The position numbers were made by a program, and so were the translations under genes. Source: Diabrotica undecimpunctata (taxonomy: Eukaryota; Arthropoda; Insecta; Coleoptera; Chrysomelidae). Taken from it: a stretch of 64,000 nucleotides of DNA. Location: assembly GCF_040954645.1 (NCBI RefSeq), contig NC_092808.1, forward strand, positions 86,249,389 to 86,313,388. The letters run 5' to 3'. This document shows positions 1-10,680 of this stretch, piece after piece (the first letter of the stretch is position 1; every line of letters starts with the position of its first letter). The notes under the pieces are model-generated. The model ran no database searches and was not told where the DNA came from. It saw only the letters and a program-made list of their open reading frames with translations.

Positions 1-1396
1 TAATAGTCAAATTTGCGTCTTTTAAACGCTGAAACAACTGCTGCAATACAGAGATATGAGTTTCGAAATCAGGAGTAATGACAAGAATGTCATCAAGATA
101 GTATTGACAAAATGGGTCTAAAGCAGGACCTATTACCAAATCCATTAATCGACACATAGTCTGAGGAGCAGACACAAGACCAAAAGGCATTGTAGTGAAC
201 TGATACAATCCTTTGCCATTTACTGCAAAGGCAGTAAGCTTTTTACTCTCCTCGCTGAGAGGAATCTGTAAAAACGCCTTCTTTAAGTCGATAGATGAAA
301 TAAATTTTGCATTCTGTAATTTACTTAGGATGATATCTATATGAGGTATAGGATAAGCATCTCTGTTCATAGTTATACCGTTAAGTTTACGTCCGTCAAA
401 ACAGACACGAAAAGTCCCATCTTTCTTTTTTGTCAGCCACAGAGGGCTACAAAAAGAAGAAGTACTGGGCTCAATAATACCTAACTTAAGCATTTCATCT
501 ACCTCCTTTACTAAACTTTCATGCCAGGCTTGAGGCAAGGGATATTGATATTGCCTGAAGGGCTTAGACGAACCAACATCAATGTGATGTTCGATGAGAT
601 GAGTTCGACCTAACTGATTTTTCGATGAGATAGAAGAGAATGATGTGATGACACTATTTAACTGCTCTAATTCCTGAGCATTAAGTCGACTCATATCTTT
701 AACAGCATTGACACAAGAGATATTGAAAGAAGACACAGATAAGGAAAATTCAGTAAAATTTAATTCACTATTAAAAGTTTTCAGAAAATCCATACCTAGG
801 ATGACCGAATTCTTAACTGAAGGAATAACAAAGAATGTAATCATTCTTTTACAAAAACTAACAGAAATCTCAGTAGTGAATTGACCTAAAATTGGTTGAA
901 TTTGACCATCAGCTGTAGTCACTTGCAAACTTTGATCTATTCCTATATTTACATTTGAATTCTGGAGAAATTCCAGACCTAGAGAACCTAAAATAGAGAT
1001 ATTGGACCCTGTGTCCAGTAAAGCTAAACAAGAATGTCCTAAGATAGATATTTCAAGATATGGACGATTATCCTTGTTTTTTCGAACTAACAATGAGTTT
1101 ATATCTAAATCAACAAACGAAGACAAGAGATTACTTGAAGAAACTACAGAAGAATCACGGTGTTCATGCTCAATTAACGTTGTCCTCTCTTCGGTTGGTA
1201 TTTGCCGTTCTGCGGTCTTTTGTCTTTCGGTAGAGCGTGAGATGTTTGGCTTGTGGAAGCTTGGGCATCCAGACTCGAGAAACTGGTTCCTTGGTTTTGA
1301 GGAGTTTGGACAGTGTTTGTATTCCCTGTATTTTGACGAGGAGTAGGAGCCAGGGCCAACCCACCCCTTCTGTCGTTTCCCGAACAGGATTCACAC
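1..1396 (-). CDS. pol: Gypsy pol, left tandem copy, partial at window edge
   Basis: This is the 5' part of a Gypsy-type pol gene; position 1 of the window corresponds to 9285 in the complete right copy, and only scattered substitutions separate the two. It carries the aspartic protease (LLDTGS motif) and the reverse transcriptase up to just past the YLDD catalytic motif, then runs off the window. The frame is open back to a stop near 1399 and overlaps the end of gag in the -1 frame. There is no ATG at the likely boundary, so translation by -1 frameshifting from gag is the natural reading, although this is inferred. No internal stop was noticed. Confidence 0.85.
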
Positions 1397-2589
1397 TCAA
1401 ATTTACGGACACCTTGACGTCCACAACCATAACAGAACCGAATTCTAGGCTCAGAACATTCGTAATACCCATGTCCTGACTGACAACAATTCCAACAGGT
1501 AAGCTTCGAATTAAAAGAAGAGACATTACCAGACCGAGAATAGTTAGGCCTACCAGAATAGGATGGGTCATTATTTCTGAAATTCTGATGAATAGGGACT
1601 CTAGACACGTTGTCAGAAGACCATGACAAAACTTCCTCTAACTTCTTACACTTTTCCGTTAAGTCAGCAATTGAAGAAATATCTGTAAGTGCCAGACTAG
1701 AATGATACGATGGCAACAAATTTTTTCTAATGATCCTTATGATATGTGACTCAGACAAAGGAGTCTCCAACCGTTTACACAAACTAACAATCTCATTTAC
1801 AAATATAGTTACCTTCTCCTGCGGAGCTTGTTTTCGAGACTTAATTTCATCAAGAAGATTGTCCGCATAGTTATATGGAAGAAAATCTGACCTAAGTTTG
1901 GCAACTAACTCTTGCCATGAAGCAAAACTACCTCGGTTATTGAGATACCAAGTGAAGGCTGAATCCTTAAATAAATCGGCAGCAGAAGAGTAACACTCTT
2001 CCTCTCTGTTACCACGCGCTATACGCAGACATTCTACCTTCTCTAAGAAACTAACAACATTTTCATTATCTTGACCTGAAAAATGGACACCCCATTTATG
2101 AATAGGAGCAGACTTAACGAAGGGAAATGGATTTACTGAAACACTAGCATTAGGAGGAGTTGACTGTGCCTGTGGAATCACTTTACAATCAAGTTCACCT
2201 TCCAGAATCAGAACCCTGAAATTAAGAGACCTCTTCACTTCCTCCTCTTCCTCTGTTGTAGCTTCTAACAGATGGACTCTAGCTGCAACATGACCTAAGC
2301 GAAAGGTATAGCGAGCATAGGCAGTATCACTAGGAGAACCAACAAAAGAACCAATTTTGACCACCAGATCTGCAAGAGTAACCTCTATTTCCGCAATCTC
2401 GTCCTTAAAATTAAGATGGGAAGCAGACAGAACAGCATAACTCCGATTTGCTGCAGCTTGCTTTAATGCACCACGCAACACTACCCTTTTCCTTTCCACT
2501 GTTGTCAAAGATGGATCGTTTAAGTGCCGGACTCTCAACTCGTACTCTAATTCTGGACCTAACAGATGCTCTACCTTGAAAGCAGACAT
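1174..2589 (-). CDS. gag: Gypsy gag, left tandem copy
   Basis: Structural polyprotein of an LTR retrotransposon, 471 residues from the ATG at 2589 (a frame-open TTG lies three codons upstream but is not a likely start). The middle carries a capsid-like stretch with the motif WYLNNRGSFASWQEL, followed by a zinc knuckle of the form CX2CX4HX4C (CWNCCQSGHGYYEC) and then a second Cys cluster CX2CX9CX2C in which the expected His is Val. It differs from the right copy by two amino acids that I can see (A versus E in the NYADN stretch, P versus S in NNDPSY). It is intact. Pol follows in the -1 frame. Confidence 0.88.
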   Translation of the reverse strand: MSAFKVEHLLGPELEYELRVRHLNDPSLTTVERKRVVLRGALKQAAANRSYAVLSASHLNFKDEIAEIEVTLADLVVKIGSFVGSPSDTAYARYTFRLGHVAARVHLLEATTEEEEEVKRSLNFRVLILEGELDCKVIPQAQSTPPNASVSVNPFPFVKSAPIHKWGVHFSGQDNENVVSFLEKVECLRIARGNREEECYSSAADLFKDSAFTWYLNNRGSFASWQELVAKLRSDFLPYNYADNLLDEIKSRKQAPQEKVTIFVNEIVSLCKRLETPLSESHIIRIIRKNLLPSYHSSLALTDISSIADLTEKCKKLEEVLSWSSDNVSRVPIHQNFRNNDPSYSGRPNYSRSGNVSSFNSKLTCWNCCQSGHGYYECSEPRIRFCYGCGRQGVRKFECESCSGNDRRGGLALAPTPRQNTGNTNTVQTPQNQGTSFSSLDAQASTSQTSHALPKDKRPQNGKYQPKRGQR

Positions 2590-3526
2590 TTTATACAACT
2601 TGGAAATATACCAGAAAATATATGAGGAAAACTATGATAAAATAGGTAAAGTCTAACTTACTCTATGTTTCCAGGTTATTATTATAATTGAATTATTTTA
2701 CCAGTTATGTTTGCTTGTTTATCCAGTCGGGAACTCAGATGCAAGGTACGGCTACAATCCCTGAGAAACCTAGAAATTTCAAAAAATGTTACTTCCAGAC
2801 AGTGGTGAATTACTTTGGTGCTACTCCGGACTTTTATAGTGTTAAGATAGTTAAATTTAAAATATTTAAATAATTTTCCTTTTTAATATATACTTATGTT
2901 ATTTATTATTAATCCAATATGGATATTTAGTTAATCAAAAAAAGCAATTTATTCAGTCTACCCACAATATAGCAAAACAAGGGTACTACGGTTATATTTA
3001 ATAGATAATGTAGATAAACTAAATATTGAAATACAAAACCAATGTTGCAGTTAAGAAACCAAGAGTTAAAAAACACAGCTGAAAATTAAAATACAACACC
3101 AAAGGTACACAACCAGAAATTAAAGTGGGAGAAAAAAAAACCAAAGATATAAAGCCAAAAGTACGTGCAAAAAAAAAGAGGCCCCACGTTTGGGTCTAGC
3201 CAATTGAAACCACTCAAGTTGCAAAAGCGCCAATTGAAACCTAAATAAAATTTAGGGGTGGTATATGGAGAAGGAGATGATCAATTAGAGAAGAACTAGC
3301 AAAGAAGTTATAATAAAAAGAATGGCTTAGCTCAAAAGAACACAGAGACACAAAACCTCAAGCACGAATTCGGGCTAGCCTCACTACACTAGAATTTGGC
3401 TTTGAGATAAGGGGAAAAGAGATCTTTTAACCAAAAGAATACAATATAATAATGCACCGGAAAATCTGGAACTATAAAAGGGGTAAGATAAGAGAATATA
3501 CGGAGATGCCTAGGAAAATACTAAAA
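2590..3526 (-). other. Long untranslated leader between LTR and gag (left copy)
   Basis: About 940 bases between the putative primer-binding site and the gag ATG, with no supported ORF on the sense strand. The same leader is at 11874-12810 in the right copy. It contains A-rich runs on the plus strand. Whether it is spliced or holds an IRES cannot be seen from sequence. Confidence 0.5.
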
Positions 3527-3535
3527 TGGGCGCCA
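3527..3535 (-). promoter_or_regulatory. Candidate tRNA-Lys-type primer-binding site (left copy)
   Basis: On the sense (minus) strand the sequence reads TGGCGCCCA, which matches the first nine bases of the tRNA-Lys primer site known from several insect Gypsy elements. The match stops after nine bases. Nine bases further (in + coordinates) lies the TG taken here as the LTR end. The same motif recurs at 12811-12819 and, in an unrelated LTR remnant, at 50106-50114. Confidence 0.5.
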
Positions 3536-3544
3536 GCTAATTTC

Positions 3545-5330
3545 TGAAGGAAATTAACAAAAAAATAAATGAAGTTATGAACAACAAGGAATAAAGTACT
3601 ATTGATTTAATACCCTGTAATAATGTTTAAAAACCGAAAAGACACTATTGACCTTGTTCTGCTATATTATAACTGTAAGCAGGAACTGAAATAAAAGCAA
3701 AACTACTTGTAACAAATATATTTATAATATTAACAACTAACAAAACTCACCTATATATATATATATAGAAAATATAATTACAGTAGTTGTTCTACGGTAT
3801 GCGAGGACCAAAAAGCCACGACAAAATTAAATATCCCCACTACTGGGCCAAACGAAAAGGTGTATTAGTAAATCTATAATCTAAGTCCATGGGAGAAGCG
3901 AGATCTTAACACTAAGGTTAGTTACGAAAGTTAAATCCTAGATAGGTAAGGTAGGGAATATAAATACTAAAAAAAAACCGTGACGGTTATACAAAAGAAA
4001 CTACCTTACCTAACAAATATACGACTAATATGTGTCGAAGCAGCTAAACACCAGATCTATGTGTAAGTGTTATGCTTACACACAGATGCTGGGAGATATC
4101 TAAAGTGATCAAGTGTGATGAGTATGGCCAACAGACTCGGAAAGATATATATATATAATTTTTAAAAACCCTGATACATAAATTTCTTCCCTTCCCTTTT
4201 AAAAACCGCTATACAAAAATCATGAACCCCTTCCCTAACAATGAATCTAATTTAATTAATTAATAGCTATTTACCTAACTTTTATAGATGTTACAAAAAC
4301 TGTAATAAGTACTAACCTTGCTATATGCATATACAAAGTTGTAAATTACAAGAAAAACCTTAACCCTGAGAAACTAGTTGTTACTGTCTGTCACAACACT
4401 ACAGCGGTCCTGGATAAGTCCCCTTAAGACTCTGACGATCCTTGAGGCTCCGAAAAAAAAACGAATGAAGAGGAACGCTGTGGTTCTGGAGACAATCGGT
4501 TCCTGGTTTCCAATGGGTTGAATTAGGTGTTTGGTTAAACTAATTCTAGTATTAAACGTTATCCTAATCGGGTGAAATCTACAAAAAATAACATTTAGAG
4601 AAACATCAAGGCACCCAAAGATGACTGTCAACACATACTCTTACATCGAATTACCACAACAAACAAACATTTTATTTTATCAGCTGACTGTCATCCTGTC
4701 TATTTATTGCGTCTGCGCATTTAAAGAATATCTAGTAAATCAGGCATGAAACTTTTTATACCGAGTAGGTATACAAAAAAAACAGAAAAACTAATTAGGT
4801 GTCCGATAAATTAACGATCTAGGCTCAAGGCCACATGATACATATGAGAAAACTCGGATTTTACACTTTTAATATTTCAAAAGACAATGAAAATATCAAT
4901 AAAATGATAGGCCTATAAAACTAAATGATTTAATTGCTCACCTGGGTTTTAAATAATTATTTCAGTAGATTTGGAAGCCGGGTCTTAAATATTCATTTCT
5001 ATAGATTTGGAAGTCGGTTTTTCAATCAAGATTCTTTATCATCTGTTCTAATTTCTCCCTTGATGTTCGGGGAAAATATTTAATCCAATCCCAGATTTTC
5101 TACCCGATTTAAAGACAAAAGAAATGCCGGTTAAGGCTTGGAGAAATACACCTCTCTGCGTGAGCAGTTGGCCAAAACTGACCTTCGCCGAGCACCTCTT
5201 GATCATTTTAGTTTGCGCATCGTCTCGTCTATTGCCCATAAACGTTTCATAAACGGGATTCTGAGGGGTTTTAGGATTTCAATAATAAATTATATTAATT
5301 AATTATATGTTAGCAGTTGTGACTGCTACA
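3545..5330 (-). repeat. Gypsy LTR shared by two tandem elements
   Basis: Its sense 5' end is firm: the sense strand starts TGTAGCAGTCACAACTGC at 5330, directly after a purine-rich tract. The other end (3545) is placed by the candidate primer-binding site and a TG/CA terminus, so the length of about 1.79 kb is provisional. It serves as 3' LTR of the right element and 5' LTR of the left element. Compared with the right LTR there are about ten differences, mostly in A or TA runs, so the copies are young. An A-rich block and short TA runs lie within it. Confidence 0.65.
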
Positions 5331-5341
5331 TCCTCCCTCAA
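5331..5341 (-). promoter_or_regulatory. Polypurine tract of the right Gypsy element
   Basis: On the sense strand this reads TTGAGGGAGGA and abuts the LTR start TGTAGC, the position expected of the plus-strand primer of an LTR retrotransposon. The abrupt loss of similarity here compared with 14612 fixes the LTR end. Confidence 0.75.
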
Positions 5342-7255
5342 CTTCAGAAAAAAAAAGGAAAACTTTCCACTTACCAGAAGTTTCCTTTTTTTTTATTGTC
5401 TAGGACAATCTAGCCTTAAAGACAAACCAGACGATGAATATGATGAAGCCGAAACGTTGTGGTGTCAACCACAAGGATTTTGAGCTTATTAGCCACACTG
5501 GTTACTCAGGAGATGGGATAAAAGTAATGACACTGACAGACGTACAGTAGACAGACAGCATGTGATCTATTTAATAATGCGTAATTTACCAAAAAAAATT
5601 AAAATAATTTAATTTATTTAGACAAAGTATTAAGAAAAGTAAAAAAACATATAACCCAATCACTTAGGTACTTTCTAAATATAATTCAATAACTTTATAG
5701 CAATATCAATCTCAATACCAATATATTCAATATAATTCAATTCAACCTTATATAGAGTAAATTAACCTTCAACAATACTTAAATTCTATATTTCCAAGTA
5801 TTAGTAAAACTATTAATAAACTACACTACTGAGGTGTGTTAACAACCTCTAAAAGATAGGACCAAGAACCATTCACAACACAAACTCAAACAAAGTCCTA
5901 TCAAGTTTACCCAACGTTGACACTAGAGCGAACAGATTCTATTAATCACCCAAGAGTTCAATGAGGGCTTAATTTATTAGGACTAGTTGAAACTATATTA
6001 CTACAAACCTAAACATCTATATGATATGGTTCTGGATATCAGCAATATATTCGAAAATTCAAGGTAAAAGATAATTCAATACATCTACTTGCCTTAGCAG
6101 CGGTAGGAAAAACACACAATCGGTAAAGGCACTAGCAAGCCTAGATACTAGCAAGCCCACTATACTCATGGTATAGGGTATGCTAAAAAAAAAGTAAGTT
6201 AACTGCAATCCCAACTCGTAGTAAAGAATATGCACAAAAGGTAAAAGATAATTGCAAGTCCAGATCTACTCATGGTAGAGGATATGCACAAAACTCACTT
6301 CTACCAGCTATACACTTGGTAGAAGGAAAGGTAAAAGAGATCCTAACTGTAATACCCAAACTGTACTATTGACGTGGTCCAATTCTTTACTCACGACAAG
6401 AACAGTAAAGGACAGATTTTTAGGACTCCATAATCAAGATAAAGATAAGATATATATTCATAAGATATAGATAAGAAATAAACTTATCAAGGTAAAGGTA
6501 AAGATAACTAACTTAAGGTAAAGGTATGAGATAAACCAATTAAGGTAAAGATACGAGATAAACTCAATTAAGGTAAAGATAAAGGTACACTCCAGGTAAA
6601 GATAAACTCACATCTACCAATCCGTACGAATGGTAGGTAGACAGGTACAAACTCAAGATACTAAGATATGTTAAACTCAAATTCTTGAGAAGATAACAAC
6701 ATAGGAGATAACAAACCAAGTTAAACAGACTTACTTATTGCTGAATATCAGAACGATCCAATTCTAAATGACACATTCTAATTTCAACCTAAGAGACATT
6801 CAAGAAACAACTAATATGTATTGATATATTTCTGAGCCAAGTGAGGGCACACATCCAGGGTGATCAATCCTGAACCCACGCTAAAACACCGACACAGTAA
6901 GTGAATATGAATGCATAAGCTTTATGGCCATGGTCCACAAAACCATACAACACTATTAAAGAAAATATTTGGAATGTTTTCCGCATTATCCCTGTAGATA
7001 TCTATTCAACTCAGAACTCAAGATGGGGAAATTCCCATATATCCATCCTGTCCTCCTATGATATGCAGTTGGACTTTTTAGAGAAAACAAACAACAAAAT
7101 TAACAAGTCCATAAACTAAGATAATAATCAACATTAAGATAAGATAAAAAAAATAGAAGGCAAAATAGCACTACTCTTATTGTTTTGCCAGGTAAACAAA
7201 AATAGATAAACCGATCTTAAACATCCAAACTGGTACAGCATTGATAAGGGACCAG
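5342..7255 (-). other. Long noncoding 3' region of the Gypsy element, hairpin-rich
   Basis: About 1.9 kb between the end of pol and the polypurine tract. No ORF above 60 codons lies on the sense strand, so no env-like gene is visible. It holds a 16-17-bp hairpin next to the polypurine tract (5348-5394), a 7-bp hairpin with a GTCA loop (5457-5474), a series of hairpins at 6160-6636, and iterated GGTAAAGATA motifs at about 6430-6610. The hairpins and iterations make it look like a structured RNA or packaging region, but that is inference. Confidence 0.6.
6160..6636. repeat. Cluster of five inverted repeats in Gypsy 3' region
   Basis: Stems: CTATAC/GTATAG (6160-6176, loop TCATG); TCTAC/GTAGA (6265-6279, the same loop TCATG); CTTCTACCA/TGGTAGAAG (6298-6325, 10-base loop); CTTTACT/AGTAAAG (6385-6410); CTACCA/TGGTAG (6614-6636, loop containing CGTACG). 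The first two share the loop but differ in stem length. Degenerate units containing GAATATGCACAAAA or GGATATGCACAAAA lie around 6199-6293. Confidence 0.7.
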
Positions 7256-7687
7256 TTAATCTTCATCTGAAGATGAAGAATCCAAATTATCTGACAAGTT
7301 ATGTGGACCTACTGTCTTGTCCTCCAGTAAGTCTTTGACATGAAACCTTCCTAGTTTCCTTCCAGTGGAAGTTTCCTTCAACTCATAAATTAAAGGAGAA
7401 ATGACCTTAATAACTGTGCAAGGTATGTACTTCTGACATAACTTGGCCGATTGAAAGTTCACTTTATCAGATTTGACAAAGTTTCTTTTCAACACAGAAT
7501 CTCCAATTCTGAAGGATAACTCTCGCTTTCTCAAGTCATAATGGCATTTATTTCTAGCATAAGATGCTTTCAAACGTTTGCGAACATCCACATAAATATC
7601 AGGAAGATGCTGGATATCTTCTAAACGGTGTAATTTATCTGATATAGTGGGAAAGTTATTGGCATTTCTGAAATTGTACCAAAATAA
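7256..7687 (-). pseudogene. pol: Gypsy integrase C-terminal (GPY/F-type) segment, frameshifted from pol
   Basis: Open frame continuing pol after a one-base frame change. It begins around 7687, overlaps the last codons of the main pol frame, and ends at 7256. It contains the pattern GDSVLKRN ... YELKETSTGRKLGRFHV, which is the GPY/F module usual at the C terminus of Gypsy integrases, and a Ser/Asp/Glu-rich tail. No usable start is expected: the segment is the displaced end of pol. The shift lies in about 7650-7690. It may be a real mutation or a base-call error. Confidence 0.75.
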
Positions 7688-10680
7688 TCACCAGAAAGAG
7701 GAACATGACGACCAAACATCAAATAAGATGGAGGACATTTGGTTATTTCGTGAGAAGAAGTCCTGATAGCCTGTACTATAGAGTGGATATGAGTATCCCA
7801 AGCTCTTTGATCAGGAAAGGAATATGACCTTAAAGCAGTCACGATTGATTTATTAACTCTTTCGGTATGATTGACTTGTGGATGATAGTTCGCATTGTAC
7901 CAGATCTTTTGGACATTATATTTAGACATGAGGTCGCGAAAAGCCTTAGCTGTGAACTGTGGTCCATTATCGCAAGACACGATCTGTGGAACACCATAAA
8001 TTAAGAAAACCTCATTCTCAAGATACTTGATAATGGATGAAGTAGTTGCCTTAGACATAGTATGAACCAAAGGAAATTTTGTAAAATAATCAACAACTAC
8101 TAAGGCATACTGAGAACCTTTATAAGACCTAGGATAAGGACCAATGAGATCTAAAGATATAAGTTGAAATGGAAAATCAATCCGTCGATAACTACCCATT
8201 AAACCTGGTTGGGGAAGATTTGTCGGTTTGCATGTAGCACAGATTTTGCATTTAGCGATATAGCTACGTACAGTTTGACGCATCTTCGGCCAGTAATAGA
8301 GTTCCGATATACGACGGAAAGTTTTGTAAAAACCAAAATGAGCTGCAGTAGGATGGTCATGAAAAGTGGCCAAAACCTCTGCTCTATTAGGAGTTGGAAC
8401 GACTATCTTCCAATCCGACATTCCAGTAAGGGCATCCATGGAACTTAAGACATGTTTATACAAAACACCATGTTTAACTTTAAAATCAGGAAATTTACCT
8501 GGTACATTCTGTACATCATACAACATTTTTCGATACCAGTCATCTGGTTGCAAGGAAGATAAATCTACCAAATTAATATCGAACGTTCTAGAGAGTGCAT
8601 CAGCGACTACTACACTTGCAGCTTTACGATGAATAATCTTATAATCATATTGTGCCAATTTTAAAATCCACCTAGCCAAACGAGGAGATGGGTTCTTCAT
8701 ATTCTGTAACCACACCAAACTACTATGGTCAGTTATGACCGTGAAAGAACGACCCTCAAGAAAATATCTGAAATGTTCAATACCAGTAATTATAGCTAGC
8801 AACTCTTTTTCAAATGTAGTATAATTTTTCTGTGCTTTATTTAATTTCTTGCTTGTATAAGCTATAGGGTGTTCTTCTCCATCTACCATTTGATAGAGTA
8901 CACCTCCAGATGCAGTGTTAGAACAATCTGTCATCAGATAAAAAGGCTTAGTAAAATCTGGGGCTACCATAACAGGAGAATTTGTGAGAGCCTCCTTGAT
9001 TTTAATGAAAGCTTCATTAGCCTCAGGAGTCCACACAATATTTTGTCCCTTTTTCCGATTTTGAAGTAAATCTGTGATAGGAGACAACAAGGTCGAATAA
9101 GACTTAACAAACTTCTTATAATAACCAACCATTCCTAACAATCGACGGACCTGAGTGGTATTTTTAGGCACAGGAAAATCCCGAATCGCTGACATCTTAT
9201 CAGGATCAGTACGAAGACCCTGAGAATCTACAACATATCCTAAAAACTTAATAGAGTCACGACAAAAGCTGCTTTTATCCAAATTAATAGTCAAATTTGC
9301 GTCTTTTAAACGCTGAAACAACTGCTGCAATACAGAGATATGAGTTTCGAAATCAGGAGTAATGACAAGAATGTCATCAAGATAGTATTGACAAAATGGG
9401 TCTAAAGCAGGACCTATTACCAAATCCATTAATCGACACATAGTCTGAGGAGCAGACACAAGACCAAAAGGCATTGTAGTGAACTGATACAATCCTTTGC
9501 CATTTACTGCAAAGGCAGTAAGCTTTTTACTCTCCTCGCTGAGAGGAATCTGTAAAAACGCCTTCTTTAAGTCGATAGATGAAATAAATTTTGCATTCTG
9601 TAATTTACTTAGGATGATATCTATACGAGGTATAGGATAAGCATCTCTGTTCATAGTTATACCGTTAAGTTTACGTCCGTCAAAACAGACACGAAAAGTC
9701 CCATCTTTCTTTTTTGTCAGCCACAGAGGGCTACAAAAAGAAGAAGTACTGGGCTCAATAATACCTAACTTAAGCATTTCATCTACCTCCTTTACTAAAC
9801 TTTCATGCCAGGCTTGAGGCAAGGGATATTGATATTGCCTGAAGGGCTTAGACGAACCAACATCAATGTGATGTTCGATGAGATGAGTTCGACCTAACTG
9901 ATTTTTCGATGAGATAGAAGAGAATGATGTGATGACACTATTTAACTGCTCTAATTCCTGAGCATTAAGTCGACTCATATCTTTAACAGCATTGACACAA
10001 GAGATATTGAAAGAAGACACAGATAAGGAAAATTCAGTAAAATTTAATTCACTATTAAAAGTTTTCAGAAAATCCATACCTAGGATGACCGAATTCTTAA
10101 CTGAAGGAATAACAAAGAATGTAATCATTCTTTTACAAAAACTAACAGAAATCTCAGTAGTGAATTGACCTAAAATTGGTTGAATTTGACCATCAGCTGT
10201 AGTCACTTGCAAACTTTGATCTATTCCTATATTTACATTTGAATTCTGGAGAAATTCCAGACCTAGAGAACCTAAAATAGAGATATTGGACCCTGTGTCC
10301 AGTAAAGCTAAACAAGAATGTCCTAAGATAGATATTTCAAGATATGGACGATTATCCTTGTTTTTTCGAACTAACAATGAGTTTATATCTAAATCAACAA
10401 ACAAAGACAAGAGATTACTTGAAGAAACTACAGAAGAATCACGGTGTTCATGCTCAATTAACGTTGTCCTCTCTTCGGTTGGTATTTGCCGTTCTGCGGT
10501 CTTTTGTCTTTCGGTAGAGCGTGAGATGTTTGGCTTGTGGAAGCTTGGGCATCCAGACTCGAGAAACTGGTTCCTTGGTTTTGAGGAGTTTGGACAGTGT
10601 TTGTATTCCCTGTATTTTGACGAGGAGTAGGAGCCAGGGCCAACCCACCCCTTCTGTCGTTTCCCGAACAGGATTCACAC
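7621..10680 (-). CDS. pol: Gypsy pol: protease, reverse transcriptase, RNase H, integrase
   Basis: Pol polyprotein that copies the element RNA and inserts the DNA. The frame is open from 10680; from the TTG at 10410 there are 929 residues. Protease: DTG at residues 38-40. Reverse transcriptase: about 185-400, with first Asp D280 and YLDD at 343-346. RNase H: about 485-605, with TDCS, FEKEL, TDHSS and ADALSR motifs. Integrase: zinc finger H686/H691/C721/C724, then D754, D814 and E850 (DD35E spacing). All catalytic residues are present. The frame overlaps gag by 223 bases in the -1 frame. A stop at 7621 truncates the integrase C terminus, which continues in another frame (7256-7687), so this copy is probably not autonomous unless the shift is an error. 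Confidence 0.9.

Noticed and set aside
1002..1479. Plus-strand ORFs of 114 and 80 codons opposite gag-pol (also 10286-10763)
   Set aside because: Antisense to well-supported gag and pol frames; they recur only because the element is duplicated.
3043..3051. TGTTGCAGT as the inner edge of the Gypsy LTR, because it is an inverted near-match to the other end TGTAGCAGT
   Set aside because: No plausible primer-binding site lies next to it, whereas TGGCGCCCA next to 3545 does and recurs in another LTR element. I keep the edge as uncertain.
5342..7255. An env-like gene downstream of Gypsy pol
   Set aside because: No sense-strand ORF of useful length and no signal peptide or membrane segment.
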